Shown: piece by piece, positions 1 through 8,278 of the stretch
Position numbering within the stretch: position 1 is the first letter of the stretch
How the letters are laid out: every line of letters starts with the position of its first letter
From: DATEKX01 sp963726785
Lineage (GTDB): Bacteria > Acidobacteriota > Blastocatellia > UBA7656
Assembly (NCBI GenBank): GCA_963726785.1
Contig: CAVSDJ010000005.1
Coordinates: forward strand, 119,911-183,910
DNA: 64,000 bases
Direction: 5' to 3'
The notes under the pieces: model-generated
What the model was told of the DNA's origin: nothing
Databases searched by the model: none
Seen by the model: only the letters and a program-made list of their open reading frames with translations
Translations under genes and position numbers: made by a program

Positions 1-138
1 GGAGTGCCAGGAATCTGTGATGCCGTGCAGAAACAATACGGGCGTGCCCGCGTGATTTCCCTGCTCGACGTATTGAAGCTTAACCCGGTTGGGAAGCTCA
101 ACGAATTTTACAACGGGTCTTATGTTTGTTGATTTCAT
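1..138 (-). CDS. Alpha/beta hydrolase, N-terminal fragment
   Basis: The gene runs off the left edge, so only the first 46 codons are present, read leftward from ATG at 136-138. The visible part has a lid-strand start followed by PVLFLHGITDSW, the strand and HG oxyanion-loop motif of alpha/beta hydrolases. The nucleophile and catalytic His lie outside the window, so the substrate cannot be named. It begins 18 bases after the histidine kinase stop and is probably the third gene of that operon. Confidence 0.7.
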   Translation of the reverse strand, partial: MKSTNIRPVVKFVELPNRVKLQYVEQGNHAGTPVLFLHGITDSWHS

Positions 139-156
139 AACAATCCGCTTTCCCTA

Positions 157-981
157 TTATGCAATCGGTAATCTCAGCAATAGAGTTGTGCCCTGCCCCT
201 CGTCAGTCTCGACCTTGAGTTCCCCGCCCAGATCTCTTGCGCGCCTGCGCATGCTTGCAAGGCCGTTGCCGCCTCTCATCTGCGAAGAGAGCATTCCCGT
301 GCTGGCCTTTGCCATCGCAGGGTCAAAGCCTTTTCCATCATCGCTCATCTTCAAACTCAGACAATCGCTTTTTACTTCAAGGTCAAGCATCACTTCGCGG
401 CACTCGGAGTGTTTCACCATGTTGTTGATCGCCTCTTTGAAGATCAGGAAAACCTCGCGCCTGACGTTCGCTCCCATCGGTATCTCTCGTTGCACATCAG
501 GCGTGCGAAAGCTCAAACGGATTTGGCGAGCCGTCAAGATGTCGCTGGCAAATCGCCGCATGCGCTGCGTGAGGTCGCTCAAACGGTCCTTCTGCGGGTT
601 TATCGCCCACACAATATCGCTCATCGCCTCCACCAGTTCGTTCGAGATGTCTGTTATCGCCGCGAGAGTCCGGCAAGCCTCTTCACTTTTTTCACTCGCC
701 TTCTGGTCACTCAACATCTGGCGCGCGGCTTCGCTGAGCAACGCGATCTTTGTAAGGCTTGCCCCTATGTCGTCATGCAGGTCGAAGGCGATACGCCTCC
801 GCACCTGCTCCAGTTCGGCGAGGCGCTCCTGCTTGCTCTTGCGCAATTTTTCTTCTGCGCGTTGCGCCTGGATCAACTGGCCGATGTAGTCGAGCGCCAA
901 AGCGCGGTTGGCTTTTCCAAGCTCCGCCCGCTGAATTACCAATTGCTGTATAAGGTTGCGGGAGTTTCGTGACAGCATCAT
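157..981 (-). CDS. Soluble NarL/LiaS-type sensor histidine kinase
   Basis: A 274-residue kinase of the HisKA_3 type, which autophosphorylates on His and normally donates to a NarL-type response regulator. A coiled-coil-like N-terminus (about 1-60) leads into the phosphoacceptor motif FDLHDDIGASL (His 69). The HATPase domain has an N box near 183-191, DDGKGFD at 214-220 and GGNGLASM near 237-244. There is no transmembrane segment, PAS or propeller sensor domain, so the input must come from a partner protein. The start is supported by AGGAGGTGA directly upstream of tandem ATGs; the second ATG (976-978) has the better spacing. The gene lies 8 bases after the upstream peptidoglycan-binding-like gene, whose stop sits beside the Shine-Dalgarno sequence. 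No response regulator is visible in the window part of this operon. Confidence 0.85.
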   Translation of the reverse strand: MMLSRNSRNLIQQLVIQRAELGKANRALALDYIGQLIQAQRAEEKLRKSKQERLAELEQVRRRIAFDLHDDIGASLTKIALLSEAARQMLSDQKASEKSEEACRTLAAITDISNELVEAMSDIVWAINPQKDRLSDLTQRMRRFASDILTARQIRLSFRTPDVQREIPMGANVRREVFLIFKEAINNMVKHSECREVMLDLEVKSDCLSLKMSDDGKGFDPAMAKASTGMLSSQMRGGNGLASMRRRARDLGGELKVETDEGQGTTLLLRLPIA

Positions 982-989
982 TCACCTCC

Positions 990-1487
990 TTAAATATTTG
1001 GAGATTCATTGAGCGGGAGATGCAAAGCCTCGCGGACTTGCGGCCATCGCTCCAAAATCTCGTTCACATAACCCATCTTGTCGTCCACGGCATCGGCTTT
1101 CGCGGCTATGCTAGCCCAAAAGTTGAGAGTGATGATGGTCCACGTATAGCCGCCACCGCCAAAAACCATTTTTTCCTTCGCCGGACTTACGCGCCCGTCG
1201 GGAACCAGCCTGCCTAACGACTTGCAGCGATCTCTATTGTGGAGCCGTTGATATTTTTTGATGGCCTCGCGTGTTGGCGTATCAAAGCTGCCGGTAACCG
1301 AAGGACACTCCCTGTCGGGGAAGCCCCGCCAGAATTCTCCCAAAAACCAAAGCAGCGCCTGCACCACCATGACATCACCGGGCAGGTTTATCCCGTCCCG
1401 ACCGCCGACAACTTCCGAGACATTCATGAAGTCGTGATAATCTTCTTCCAGGTTGCTGCCGAAATAGTAGCGATCTATTTTTGCCAT
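990..1487 (-). CDS. Peptidoglycan-binding-domain-like protein
   Basis: A 165-residue protein without a signal peptide. Residues about 60-100 (VTGSFDTPTREAIKKYQRLH, then a PDGRVSP turn) resemble the PG_binding_1 fold, in which a 'G.fd..T..Av..fQ' motif forms the helical repeat. The rest is not recognised. It is the first gene of a probable operon with the histidine kinase at 157-981, separated by 8 bases, which suggests it supplies an input or partner function. The binding-domain call is from motif resemblance only. Confidence 0.55.
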   Translation of the reverse strand: MAKIDRYYFGSNLEEDYHDFMNVSEVVGGRDGINLPGDVMVVQALLWFLGEFWRGFPDRECPSVTGSFDTPTREAIKKYQRLHNRDRCKSLGRLVPDGRVSPAKEKMVFGGGGYTWTIITLNFWASIAAKADAVDDKMGYVNEILERWPQVREALHLPLNESPNI

Positions 1488-1648
1488 TTCTAATTCTTGT
1501 CTCCTTCCTCAATGCTGATGAGCTACCTCTCATCGCTGATGACAATACAGTCAGCGAGCCATTTATGTATTTAAGGAACTATAAAGAAACTATAAATTCG
1601 AGCGCAGGCGCGAACTGGAAGGAGCAATAGCAGAGAGATAATATTAAG

Positions 1649-1823
1649 GCCGCGTTAGCGGCAGGTTGAGTTTAGCCGTGTACTTTAGTGCACGGAAATA
1701 ATCTATCACGTCGCTCGCGCGACGATTGAACTGGGATTCAATCGTCGCGCGAGCGACGTGATTCATCATTAACAGACCGTGCACTAAAGTACACGGCTAA
1801 ATTCACTCAGCCGCTACGCGGCT
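1649..1823. repeat. Nested intergenic palindrome, family A
   Basis: Three inverted-repeat modules are nested inside one another. The outer arms are GCCGCGTTAGCGGC and a matching AGCCGCTACGCGGCT near 1809-1823. The middle arms are a perfect 25-base inverted repeat (1671-1695 with 1777-1801), built on GTGTACTTTAGTGCACGG. The inner arms are a perfect 26-base repeat (1705-1730 with 1737-1762), built on ACGTCGCTCGCGCGACGATT. The same modules recur at 14,077-14,272. The element lies between two minus-strand genes and has no coding capacity. Confidence 0.85.
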
Positions 1824-1866
1824 TTAAGAAATAGTCTCTCTGCACCTGAGGTGGTGAACTCTCTTA

Positions 1867-3693
1867 TTATCGGAAGTTCTTAACCATAACGATATTCTTT
1901 GCCCAGATGCCGCGTATGCAGGCGAGGTGCTTGCCATCAGGCGACCAATCAAAATCAAATACTCTGTCTGTCTCCAGTTCAATCAGTTTTCTTGGCGGCC
2001 CGCCATCTAACGATTGAATCCATATCTTAGAATTGCCAATGGGGTTTTCGCTGTACGTAAGGGCGCGGCCATCCGGCGTCCACCGCAGCGCCGTCGCGCC
2101 CTGTACGCTGTTGGGGAAAAATTTGACGGGCTGGCCGCCTTCGACCGGGAAGACGGCTATTCGCCAGGGCGAATCCTGCTCGAAAGTTAAGGCAGGCTAT
2201 CAGCTTTCCGTCGGGAGATACTGCGGGCATATGCACGTACAGGTCGGTCAGCTTTACAGGTTCGCCACCATCCATCGGCACTTTCCACAAATATAACATC
2301 CCCGGTTCCATGCTCACATAAAAGACCCACTTGCTGTCGGGCGAACAAGCAGGCTGATCTTCGCCGCCTCCATCGGTCAATTGAATCGCGTTGCTCCCGT
2401 CTATGTTCATCCTCCAGATGTGTCTCGTTCCCGTAAGGTCGGAAGCGTAAACGATGTAGCGGCCATCAGCAGAAACCGTCGAAGCGTGCACTCTGGCGCG
2501 GCCCGTCATATCACCCATCAAATGCTTCGAGTTGTTCCCATCAGCATCCATTATTGATATGGACGTTGAGTTGCCTACAGATGAGTCGTACACAATTTTG
2601 TTGCCGGACGTCCAGGATAGTTTCATCCTATGCCCGCCCGACCCGAACGTGAGCTGCTTAGCCCGGCTTACATCATCAGCAGGAATAGTCCACACTTTGG
2701 AATCAAGTTCTCTCTTCATCGCCAACAGAGTGCCGGAGTCGGCTGACATGCTGAGGTTATTATAAAAACTGGAATCGTTGGTAACCTTTCGAGTCTCACC
2801 GCTCGGGTAACGCAGATGCCATACCTGATAGGGCGTAGCCGGGTCTTCGCTTGCGACCATCATCAGGCCGCTTGAATCCGAAAGCCACGACAGCCGCCCG
2901 ACCCACTGCCACCTTTTAGAAGATACAGGCTCGACCGACCTATCCTCCAGGGACACGCGAACTACGTACATATTTAGGCCGCCCATGGTGTGCCCCGCCG
3001 CGCTGACTATCGTCTTGCCGTCGGGCGACCAGGCCGGGTCGCTGAAACCTTCGGGGTATTTGATCGCGGCAATCTCTTTTTCTCCGGTCCCGTCGGCGTT
3101 CGCAATCAATAATGCGGATTCCCTTCTCTCATTAGCGCCGCGCCGAAAAACTATCTGCGTGCCGTCAGGAGAAAAAGAGATCGCTGTCTCAACATTGAAA
3201 GCACCTTCTTTGACGGCCCTCCTAAAAGCGATACTCTGTAGAGCGCCCGCAGAGCATTATTACTCTCCTTCATCACGTAGTAGATATAGTTTCCATCGGG
3301 CGAGAAAGTCAGGGCGTGATATTGAACTTCGGCGGGAGGTATCACACTCTGGCCGGTGAATGTTGCAAGCTGCATTATCCAAAGGCTGTTCTGTTTCAGG
3401 CTATCAGCCTGAGCATAGGCAACGTAATTGCCATCAGGCGAGATTGCCATGCAGACAATATTATCCGTGTTGGTGAGATTGGTTATCGCCATTCTTGAGG
3501 AAGGCTCGGCAGACATCGCTTCTGGCCGCGACAGTCTGCCGGAATTGTATAACCAGATGACGATGCCTATCGCCGCAATCACTATGAGCGCGGCGACAGC
3601 AATGGTCGCCTTGTATTTCCTTATACTGTCGGTTGGATAGTTATCGATTCGGCTTGCCTCTAGCGCCTGCATTTCAAGAGCGGTTGAAGTCAC
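1867..3693 (-). pseudogene. TolB/PD40 beta-propeller protein, frameshifted
   Basis: About 600 residues if repaired. A GTG start at 3693 overlaps the stop of the winged-helix gene (GTGA). An N-terminal membrane helix (near residues 30-48) is followed by repeated SPDG motifs typical of PD40/WD40-like propellers (FSPDGNYIYY, WSPDGKTIV, VSPDGKLIA). Homology crosses frames twice. Near 3,200 the frame ending in LTARR gives way to VETAISFSPDGTQIVF. Near 2,190 another shift opens the last blade, which ends KNIVMVKNFR at 1867. With the upstream gene it looks like the common acidobacterial architecture of winged-helix, membrane helix and extracytoplasmic propeller, so the GTGA junction may itself be an indel. 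Probably a functional gene split by sequencing error. Confidence 0.75.
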
Positions 3694-4196
3694 TTGCGCG
3701 TAGGCAGCATTTTGAGACGCGGCGTATTTTGGGCCAGCGGCATCTCGTAGAGTTCTTCTGTTTCTTCCTCGCTGACAACAATAGTTGTGTGCGTGCGCTC
3801 TGTGACTCTCAGGTCGAGGCTGTCTTCGGAAATCTCTCTTACTTCGGCGACAAAGCGATAGCCTTGTCCCGGCACGGTCACGATGTACTTGTGCTCTTGA
3901 GGCGCTTCGCCCAGAGCTTTTCTCAGCACATAGACATTGCGGGTCAGGCTCCCTTCTTCGACAACCGTGTCGGGCCAGAGCCTGCTCATCAACTCATCCT
4001 TGCTCACCAGTTGGCCGCTGTTTTCAACGAGCAGCAGCAGTGTATCGAATGCTTTCGGGGTAAGCGGCACAGTCTCGCCGTCTTTGAGCAGCAGGCGCTT
4101 ATTTATATCTAAGCGAAAAACTCCGAACTCATAGAAACGCTTTGTCGGCCCGCCCATTCTATCGTCCTTTTTAATCCAACGCTCATTTTCGGCCAA
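3690..4196 (-). CDS. Winged-helix (Trans_reg_C) DNA-binding domain protein
   Basis: 168 residues. An OmpR/PhoB-type winged helix spans about residues 20-118 (YEFGVFRLDINKRLLLKDGE, LTPKAFDTLLLLVENSG, LWPDTVVEEGSL, GYRFVAEV). No receiver domain precedes it, as in CadC/ToxR-type regulators. Its stop overlaps the GTG start of the propeller gene by four bases. The two are either translationally coupled or one CadC-like membrane regulator split by an indel in the linker; the latter is the usual form in Acidobacteriota. It is divergent from the small HTH gene at 4370. Confidence 0.85.
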   Translation of the reverse strand: MAENERWIKKDDRMGGPTKRFYEFGVFRLDINKRLLLKDGETVPLTPKAFDTLLLLVENSGQLVSKDELMSRLWPDTVVEEGSLTRNVYVLRKALGEAPQEHKYIVTVPGQGYRFVAEVREISEDSLDLRVTERTHTTIVVSEEETEELYEMPLAQNTPRLKMLPTRK

Positions 4197-4369
4197 TAAC
4201 CCCGTAGGAATCAGAAAAAATCACGACTAATCAGGCAAATAGCAAGGACTTCCGAACCGATCTCAGGTTATTGTCGGCTCCGACAGATGAGATCAAGTTC
4301 AGTCCGGCTCATTGTAACCCGGTCGGATGGCTGTAGCAAATCGGGTCACAGGACAAACGGAGAGGAACC

Positions 4370-4645
4370 TTGAGAAAGAGAGTGACGATAATATCGGTCG
4401 AGAAAGAGCGAGTTATTGAAGTTCGCTGGCAAGGCCGAAAAAGAGAAAGCCGCTGCGAGCAGTGTGGCATCCAGACTCGCTTTCTCACGCTCGATGAAGC
4501 AGCCCTTGTAGCTTGCGTCAGCTCAAGCCTGGTCTGCGACTGGATAGAGACTGGCTGCGTTCATTGTAAAAAGACTCCCGAAGAGTCGCTGCTCGTCTGC
4601 CTCAATTCATTAGGCCATTTGTTGAATGGCCGTGTATACAAATAA
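4370..4645 (+). CDS. Small excisionase-like HTH protein with Cys pairs
   Basis: 91 residues from a TTG start preceded by GGAGAGG. The N-terminal third has a CEQC pair. The central segment LTLDEAALVACVSSSLVCDW matches the MerR/excisionase-type helix-turn-helix (HTH_17), followed by a wing-like segment ending LLVCLNSL. Short proteins of this build are common in Blastocatellia and are likely DNA-binding. It is 11 bases upstream of another winged-helix gene and probably co-transcribed with it. The function is unknown beyond probable DNA binding. Confidence 0.6.
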   Translation: MRKRVTIISVEKERVIEVRWQGRKRESRCEQCGIQTRFLTLDEAALVACVSSSLVCDWIETGCVHCKKTPEESLLVCLNSLGHLLNGRVYK

Positions 4646-4656
4646 GGAGATAGAAA

Positions 4657-5154
4657 ATGAACACCGCACCACTGTCGAGTGAGCCCGCTCCGAATCATCG
4701 AACTCATTTTGATGGGCTGCAGAAATTCTCAATGAATCGCGCGTCGCAGGCTCAGGTTAAGTCCGTTTATGAGTTCGGCCCTTACCTGCTCGACCCGGCT
4801 GCGCGATTGCTGCTCAAGAGCGGTGAGAAGGTCACGATTCCGCCGAAGGCTTTCGATATACTGGTTGCGCTCATTGAAAACTGTGGGCGCGTGCTTGGAA
4901 AAGAAGAGTTGATGCAAATCATCTGGCCCGATACTTTCGTCGAGCAGGCTAATCTCGCTGTGACTATATCTCTGGTCAGAAAAGCTATCGGCGAGCGACC
5001 CTGTGGCGGGCAATATATCGAAACTCTGCCGAGGCGCGGCTACCGTTTCGCCGCCCTTGTCCGAGAAGTTTCAGACGTTAGCTCGGACGTTGGGTTTGAT
5101 GAATGCCGAATCAGAAAATCATTGAAGCGGCTAAACCTTCACCCGCTTTTATAA
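4657..5154 (+). CDS. Winged-helix DNA-binding protein
   Basis: 165 residues with AGGAG ahead of the ATG. Residues about 36-135 form an OmpR-type winged helix (YEFGPYLLDPAARLLLKSGE, IPPKAFDILVALIENCG, IWPDTFVEQANL, LPRRGYRFAALV). The C-terminus overlaps the start of the hydrolase/cyclase gene at 5103 by about 50 bases in another frame. Either the two are translationally coupled, or an indel has split a single winged-helix/hydrolase/cyclase protein. It is a paralogue of the domain at 3690-4196, on the opposite side of a divergent promoter region. Confidence 0.8.
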   Translation: MNTAPLSSEPAPNHRTHFDGLQKFSMNRASQAQVKSVYEFGPYLLDPAARLLLKSGEKVTIPPKAFDILVALIENCGRVLGKEELMQIIWPDTFVEQANLAVTISLVRKAIGERPCGGQYIETLPRRGYRFAALVREVSDVSSDVGFDECRIRKSLKRLNLHPLL

Positions 5155-6490
5155 AGAACGCGCCTGAGACCAGATACGCAAAGAGCGGTGATGTCAATAT
5201 CGCGTATCAGGTAATCGGCAATGGGCCGATCGATCTAGTCTTTGTGATGGGCTGGGTGTCGCACCTTGAGTATTTCTGGGAAGAGCCTTCTTTCGCCAGA
5301 TTCCTTTCGCGGTTGGCATCGTTTTCGCGACTGATCTTATTTGATAAGCGCGGAACGGGACTTTCTGATCCCGTGCCGATTAACAGATTACCAACGCTTG
5401 AAGAAAGGATGGACGACGTGCGCGCAGTAATGAATGCCGTCGGATCAAAGCGCGCAGTTCTGGTCGGCGTATCCGAAGGCGGCCCCCTGTGCAGCATGTT
5501 TGCCGCTACATATCCTGAAAAGACCAGCGCGCTTGTGATGATTGGAACTTACGCGAAGCGAATTCGAGACCTGGATTATCCGTGGGCTCCAACGCGCGCA
5601 GAGCGCGAAAAGTTTTGCGAAGAGATACAGCGAGCATTGGGGCGGCCCTGTGGGACTGGAAGAACGCGCTCCGAGTAAAGCCTATGACCCGGATTTCAGA
5701 AACTGGTGGGCGACTTACTTGCGCATGGGTGCAAGCCCCGGAGCGGCTCTTGGCTCTGACGCAGATGAATGCGGAGATAGATGTTCGGCACGTTCTGCCG
5801 TCGGTGCGCGTTCCCACGCTTGTGCTGCATCGCACTGATGATCGTTGTCTGAAAGTTGAAGAAGGTCGTTATGTAGCAGAGCAAATTCCCGGCGCGAAGT
5901 TTGTAGAGATGAGCGGCGTAGACCACCTCCCTTTTGTTGGCGACCAGGACAGCCTCGTAGATGAAATCGAAGAGTTCCTCACAGGAGATCGCCAACACCT
6001 GGGCCGCGACCGTGTTCTTGCAACCGTAATGGTCGCTCACATCAATGATATTGCGGCGACAGGCGAACCGGACACTCAGCACATGGATTTCGTTGATCGT
6101 CTTCAAGCACACTTGAGAAAAGAGATAGAATTATTCCACGGTTGTTTGATCGAGATGACTCGCAACAAAGTCATGGCTACATTCGACGGCCCGGCCCGAG
6201 CAATCCGTTGCGCTTCGGTAATCAATGAAGTTGCCCGCCGTCTTGGAAGAAGAATAAAGGTGGGACTGCATACAGGCGAATGTGATCCGACAGGCGATAA
6301 GGTTAGAGGCGTGGCCGTAGACATAGGCACTCAATTAGCTTTCAAAGCGTCAACGGCAGAAATCCTTGTCTCTCGAACCGTGAAAGACCTCGTAGCGGGG
6401 TCTGGTTTTCGGTTTGTGGAGCGCGGCCTTCATTCATTCGACGAGGTGCAGGAAGAATGGGAGGTGTTTGCGGTAAGGCGTCTTATGTAA
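5103..6490 (+). pseudogene. Alpha/beta hydrolase fused to degenerate cyclase domain, frameshifted
   Basis: About 460 residues if repaired. The first half is an alpha/beta hydrolase (VFVMGWVSHLEYFWEEP, LFDKRGTGLSD, nucleophile elbow GVSEGGP, and a C-terminal DHLPFVGD with the catalytic-type His). The second half matches class III adenylate/guanylate cyclase domains (MATFDGPARAIRCA, VGLHTGEC, ILVSRTVKDLVAGSG). Frame changes near 5,630 and 5,750 divide it into three frames and look like single-base insertions. The first metal site, normally FTDIVGST, reads VAHINDIAAT. The GDG turn reads TRNKVMATF, so the metal-binding aspartates appear lost and the cyclase half is probably a pseudoenzyme or sensory domain. 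Confidence 0.75.
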
Positions 6491-6510
6491 GCTGCACCCG
6501 TAGTGATTCT

Positions 6511-7290
6511 TCAATCTTGTTCCATCATCGTTTGAACTTTTGCCTGTAGCCGTCGCATCCCTCTAATCCATCGGTCGTAATCGTCTGCTTTGCGGCGGAA
6601 GTATTCAGCAACTTCCGGGTGCGGCAATATCAGAAATCGCTCATCACGAATCCCCGCGACGACCGTCTCTGCGACCTGTTCCGGATCAAGCGCGCCATCG
6701 CGCAAAAAAGCGCCGCCTCTTGCTCGTTCAAGCATATTCGTGCGAACTCCCTGCGGACACAAACAAGAGACTCGGATTCCCTGTTCGCCATGAGTAATCG
6801 CGAGCCACTCGGCAAAAGAGACAGCCGCGTGCTTCGTTACAGAGTATGGCGCAGAGCCGACCTGTGTGAGCAATCCCGCAGCCGACGCTGTTTGCAAAAG
6901 GTATCCTTCGCCTCGTTCGAGCATCTGAGGCAGCACGGCTCGCGCTGCATAAACATGAGCCATGAAGTTTATCTGCCATATGCGTTGCCAATCCGCGTCG
7001 CTCGCTTCCGCGCCGCCATCTACTCCGATACCCGCGTTCGAGCAGAAGAGATCAATCTGTCCATAATGCTCGTTCGCCTTTCGAACCAGATTGATGATGT
7101 CTGCCTCGTTGCTGACATCCGTAGTCACGGCCAGTCCATTTATCTCTTGAGCAACGCTCGCGGCTCCATCGCCGTCAATGTCCGCGACAACAACAGCGCG
7201 CGCGTTTTCTGCTGCGAAGCGACGACACAGCGCCCGCCCGATGCCCGTCGCCGCGCCAGTCACGATTACAACTTTGTCACGAAGTTCCAT
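6511..7290 (-). CDS. SDR family NAD(P)-dependent oxidoreductase
   Basis: A classical short-chain dehydrogenase/reductase of about 259 residues. The Rossmann cofactor motif TGAATGIGRA lies near the N-terminus, followed by DVSNEAD and NAG (CSNAGIGV). The catalytic Ser and YSVTK pair are in SAPYSVTKHA. Substrate specificity cannot be told from sequence. I chose ATG at 7288-7290 because it directly precedes the conserved LRDKVVIVTG strand and has AAAGG upstream; the reading frame itself extends 19 codons further. It converges on the hydrolase/cyclase gene with 20 bases between stops. Confidence 0.9.
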   Translation of the reverse strand: MELRDKVVIVTGAATGIGRALCRRFAAENARAVVVADIDGDGAASVAQEINGLAVTTDVSNEADIINLVRKANEHYGQIDLFCSNAGIGVDGGAEASDADWQRIWQINFMAHVYAARAVLPQMLERGEGYLLQTASAAGLLTQVGSAPYSVTKHAAVSFAEWLAITHGEQGIRVSCLCPQGVRTNMLERARGGAFLRDGALDPEQVAETVVAGIRDERFLILPHPEVAEYFRRKADDYDRWIRGMRRLQAKVQTMMEQD

Positions 7291-7708
7291 GCTCTGCCTT
7301 TCACACCCGAATAAAATTTGAACCAGATTCGGCAGACGATAACCCACTCGCGGCGCGTTGTCTAGGAACGTAAAGCTCGATCATTCTAAGGATACAGATG
7401 GAAACGAGTAAACGAGTTCAGATTGTAAACCTGATTGTGGCAGCGATATTATCGTGGTCGCAATTTCAGGTAGAGGAAAATCGGATTGCCACCCGTTGTG
7501 ATTGCCGGAGGGTCTGGAGTTGTAGGAAAAGTGATGTGTATAGAATTTACCTGCGAAACCGGTTGACCCGCAGATCATGTTCCCGCTTTTCTTAATTACA
7601 GATGGCGGCTTTGGAAGTCCACATTATCGATAGAATATTAACGAGCTTTGAGCCCAGCAATGATCGCCGCTTTGAAATCGCGGTCGGAAAGGTCTTTTTT
7701 GCAAGTCT

Positions 7709-7830
7709 TCGCTTTCATTGGCCCTATACTTTACACGTTAACCCCAGGGCTATTATAATTTCCACTGGAATGTGACAGGCCCATGTTTCAAACGTTGCAC
7801 CTGATGTTTGAGCAGCAATCCACAATTATC
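7709..7830 (+). pseudogene. Dps/ferritin-like gene remnant
   Basis: Translation at 7748-7780 gives GYYNFHWNVTGP. After a one-base frame change in the Pro codon, 7783-7818 gives MFQTLHLMFEQQ. Together this is the signature of the first helix of Dps mini-ferritins (HWNVTGPMFQTLHLMFE). An in-frame stop precedes it and homology fades downstream, so only about 30 codons are recognisable. It reads as a fossil of a starvation DNA-protection gene, not an active one. Confidence 0.55.
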
Positions 7831-8191
7831 TTCGCATTAAAACTGTGCGATTCATCAGAGACGCGGAAACGAATCTCGCAAACGTTTAAACGGGCTTTCC
7901 GGCTCCCGGAACTACTATTGCAGAGCTTTCGAGGAATTGTTTTTCCGATAAGTAAGAGGAAGGCGAGTTAAACGCTGAAGATATGATTCGCAAATGATCA
8001 AGGCCAGGAGGCGGTCGTTCGCACTGCTCGAAGTTTTCCAATCGAGTGGAAAACAAGCGTATTGCCAGCCGACAGCAGCCCTGCTGACAAAGCGCATGCA
8101 AGTGGAGCGAGGAGACTGCCTGGATGCTAGAGAAGTTATGATGGCGAAGTGATACCTTGAATTGTCGTGCAACCAGATAATCGAACGTCTT

Positions 8192-8270
8192 GTAGGGGCG
8201 ACCCTCTGTGCGTCGCCCGAGAAGATTGCAGGTGAATATCAATCTGGGGCGACCACAGAGGGTCGCCCTT
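8192..8270. repeat. Inverted repeat
   Basis: Arms GGGCGACCCTCTGTG (about 8195-8209) and its complement CACAGAGGGTCGCCC (about 8254-8268) flank about 45 bases. The repeat ends just past the stop of the amidohydrolase gene and could act as a transcript end, though no T-run is present. Confidence 0.7.
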
Positions 8271-8278
8271 TCAATAAT

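Larger units (their letters stand above)
7291..8278. other. Long gene-poor spacer
   Basis: Nearly 1 kb without a convincing intact gene. It contains a short decayed Dps-like segment (about 7709-7830) and an inverted repeat at 8192-8270. The remaining short frames lack ribosome binding sites and recognisable motifs. Confidence 0.6.

Noticed and set aside
7381..7595. Short overlapping frames on both strands after the SDR gene
   Set aside because: No ribosome binding site, motif or coherent codon use; treated as non-coding.
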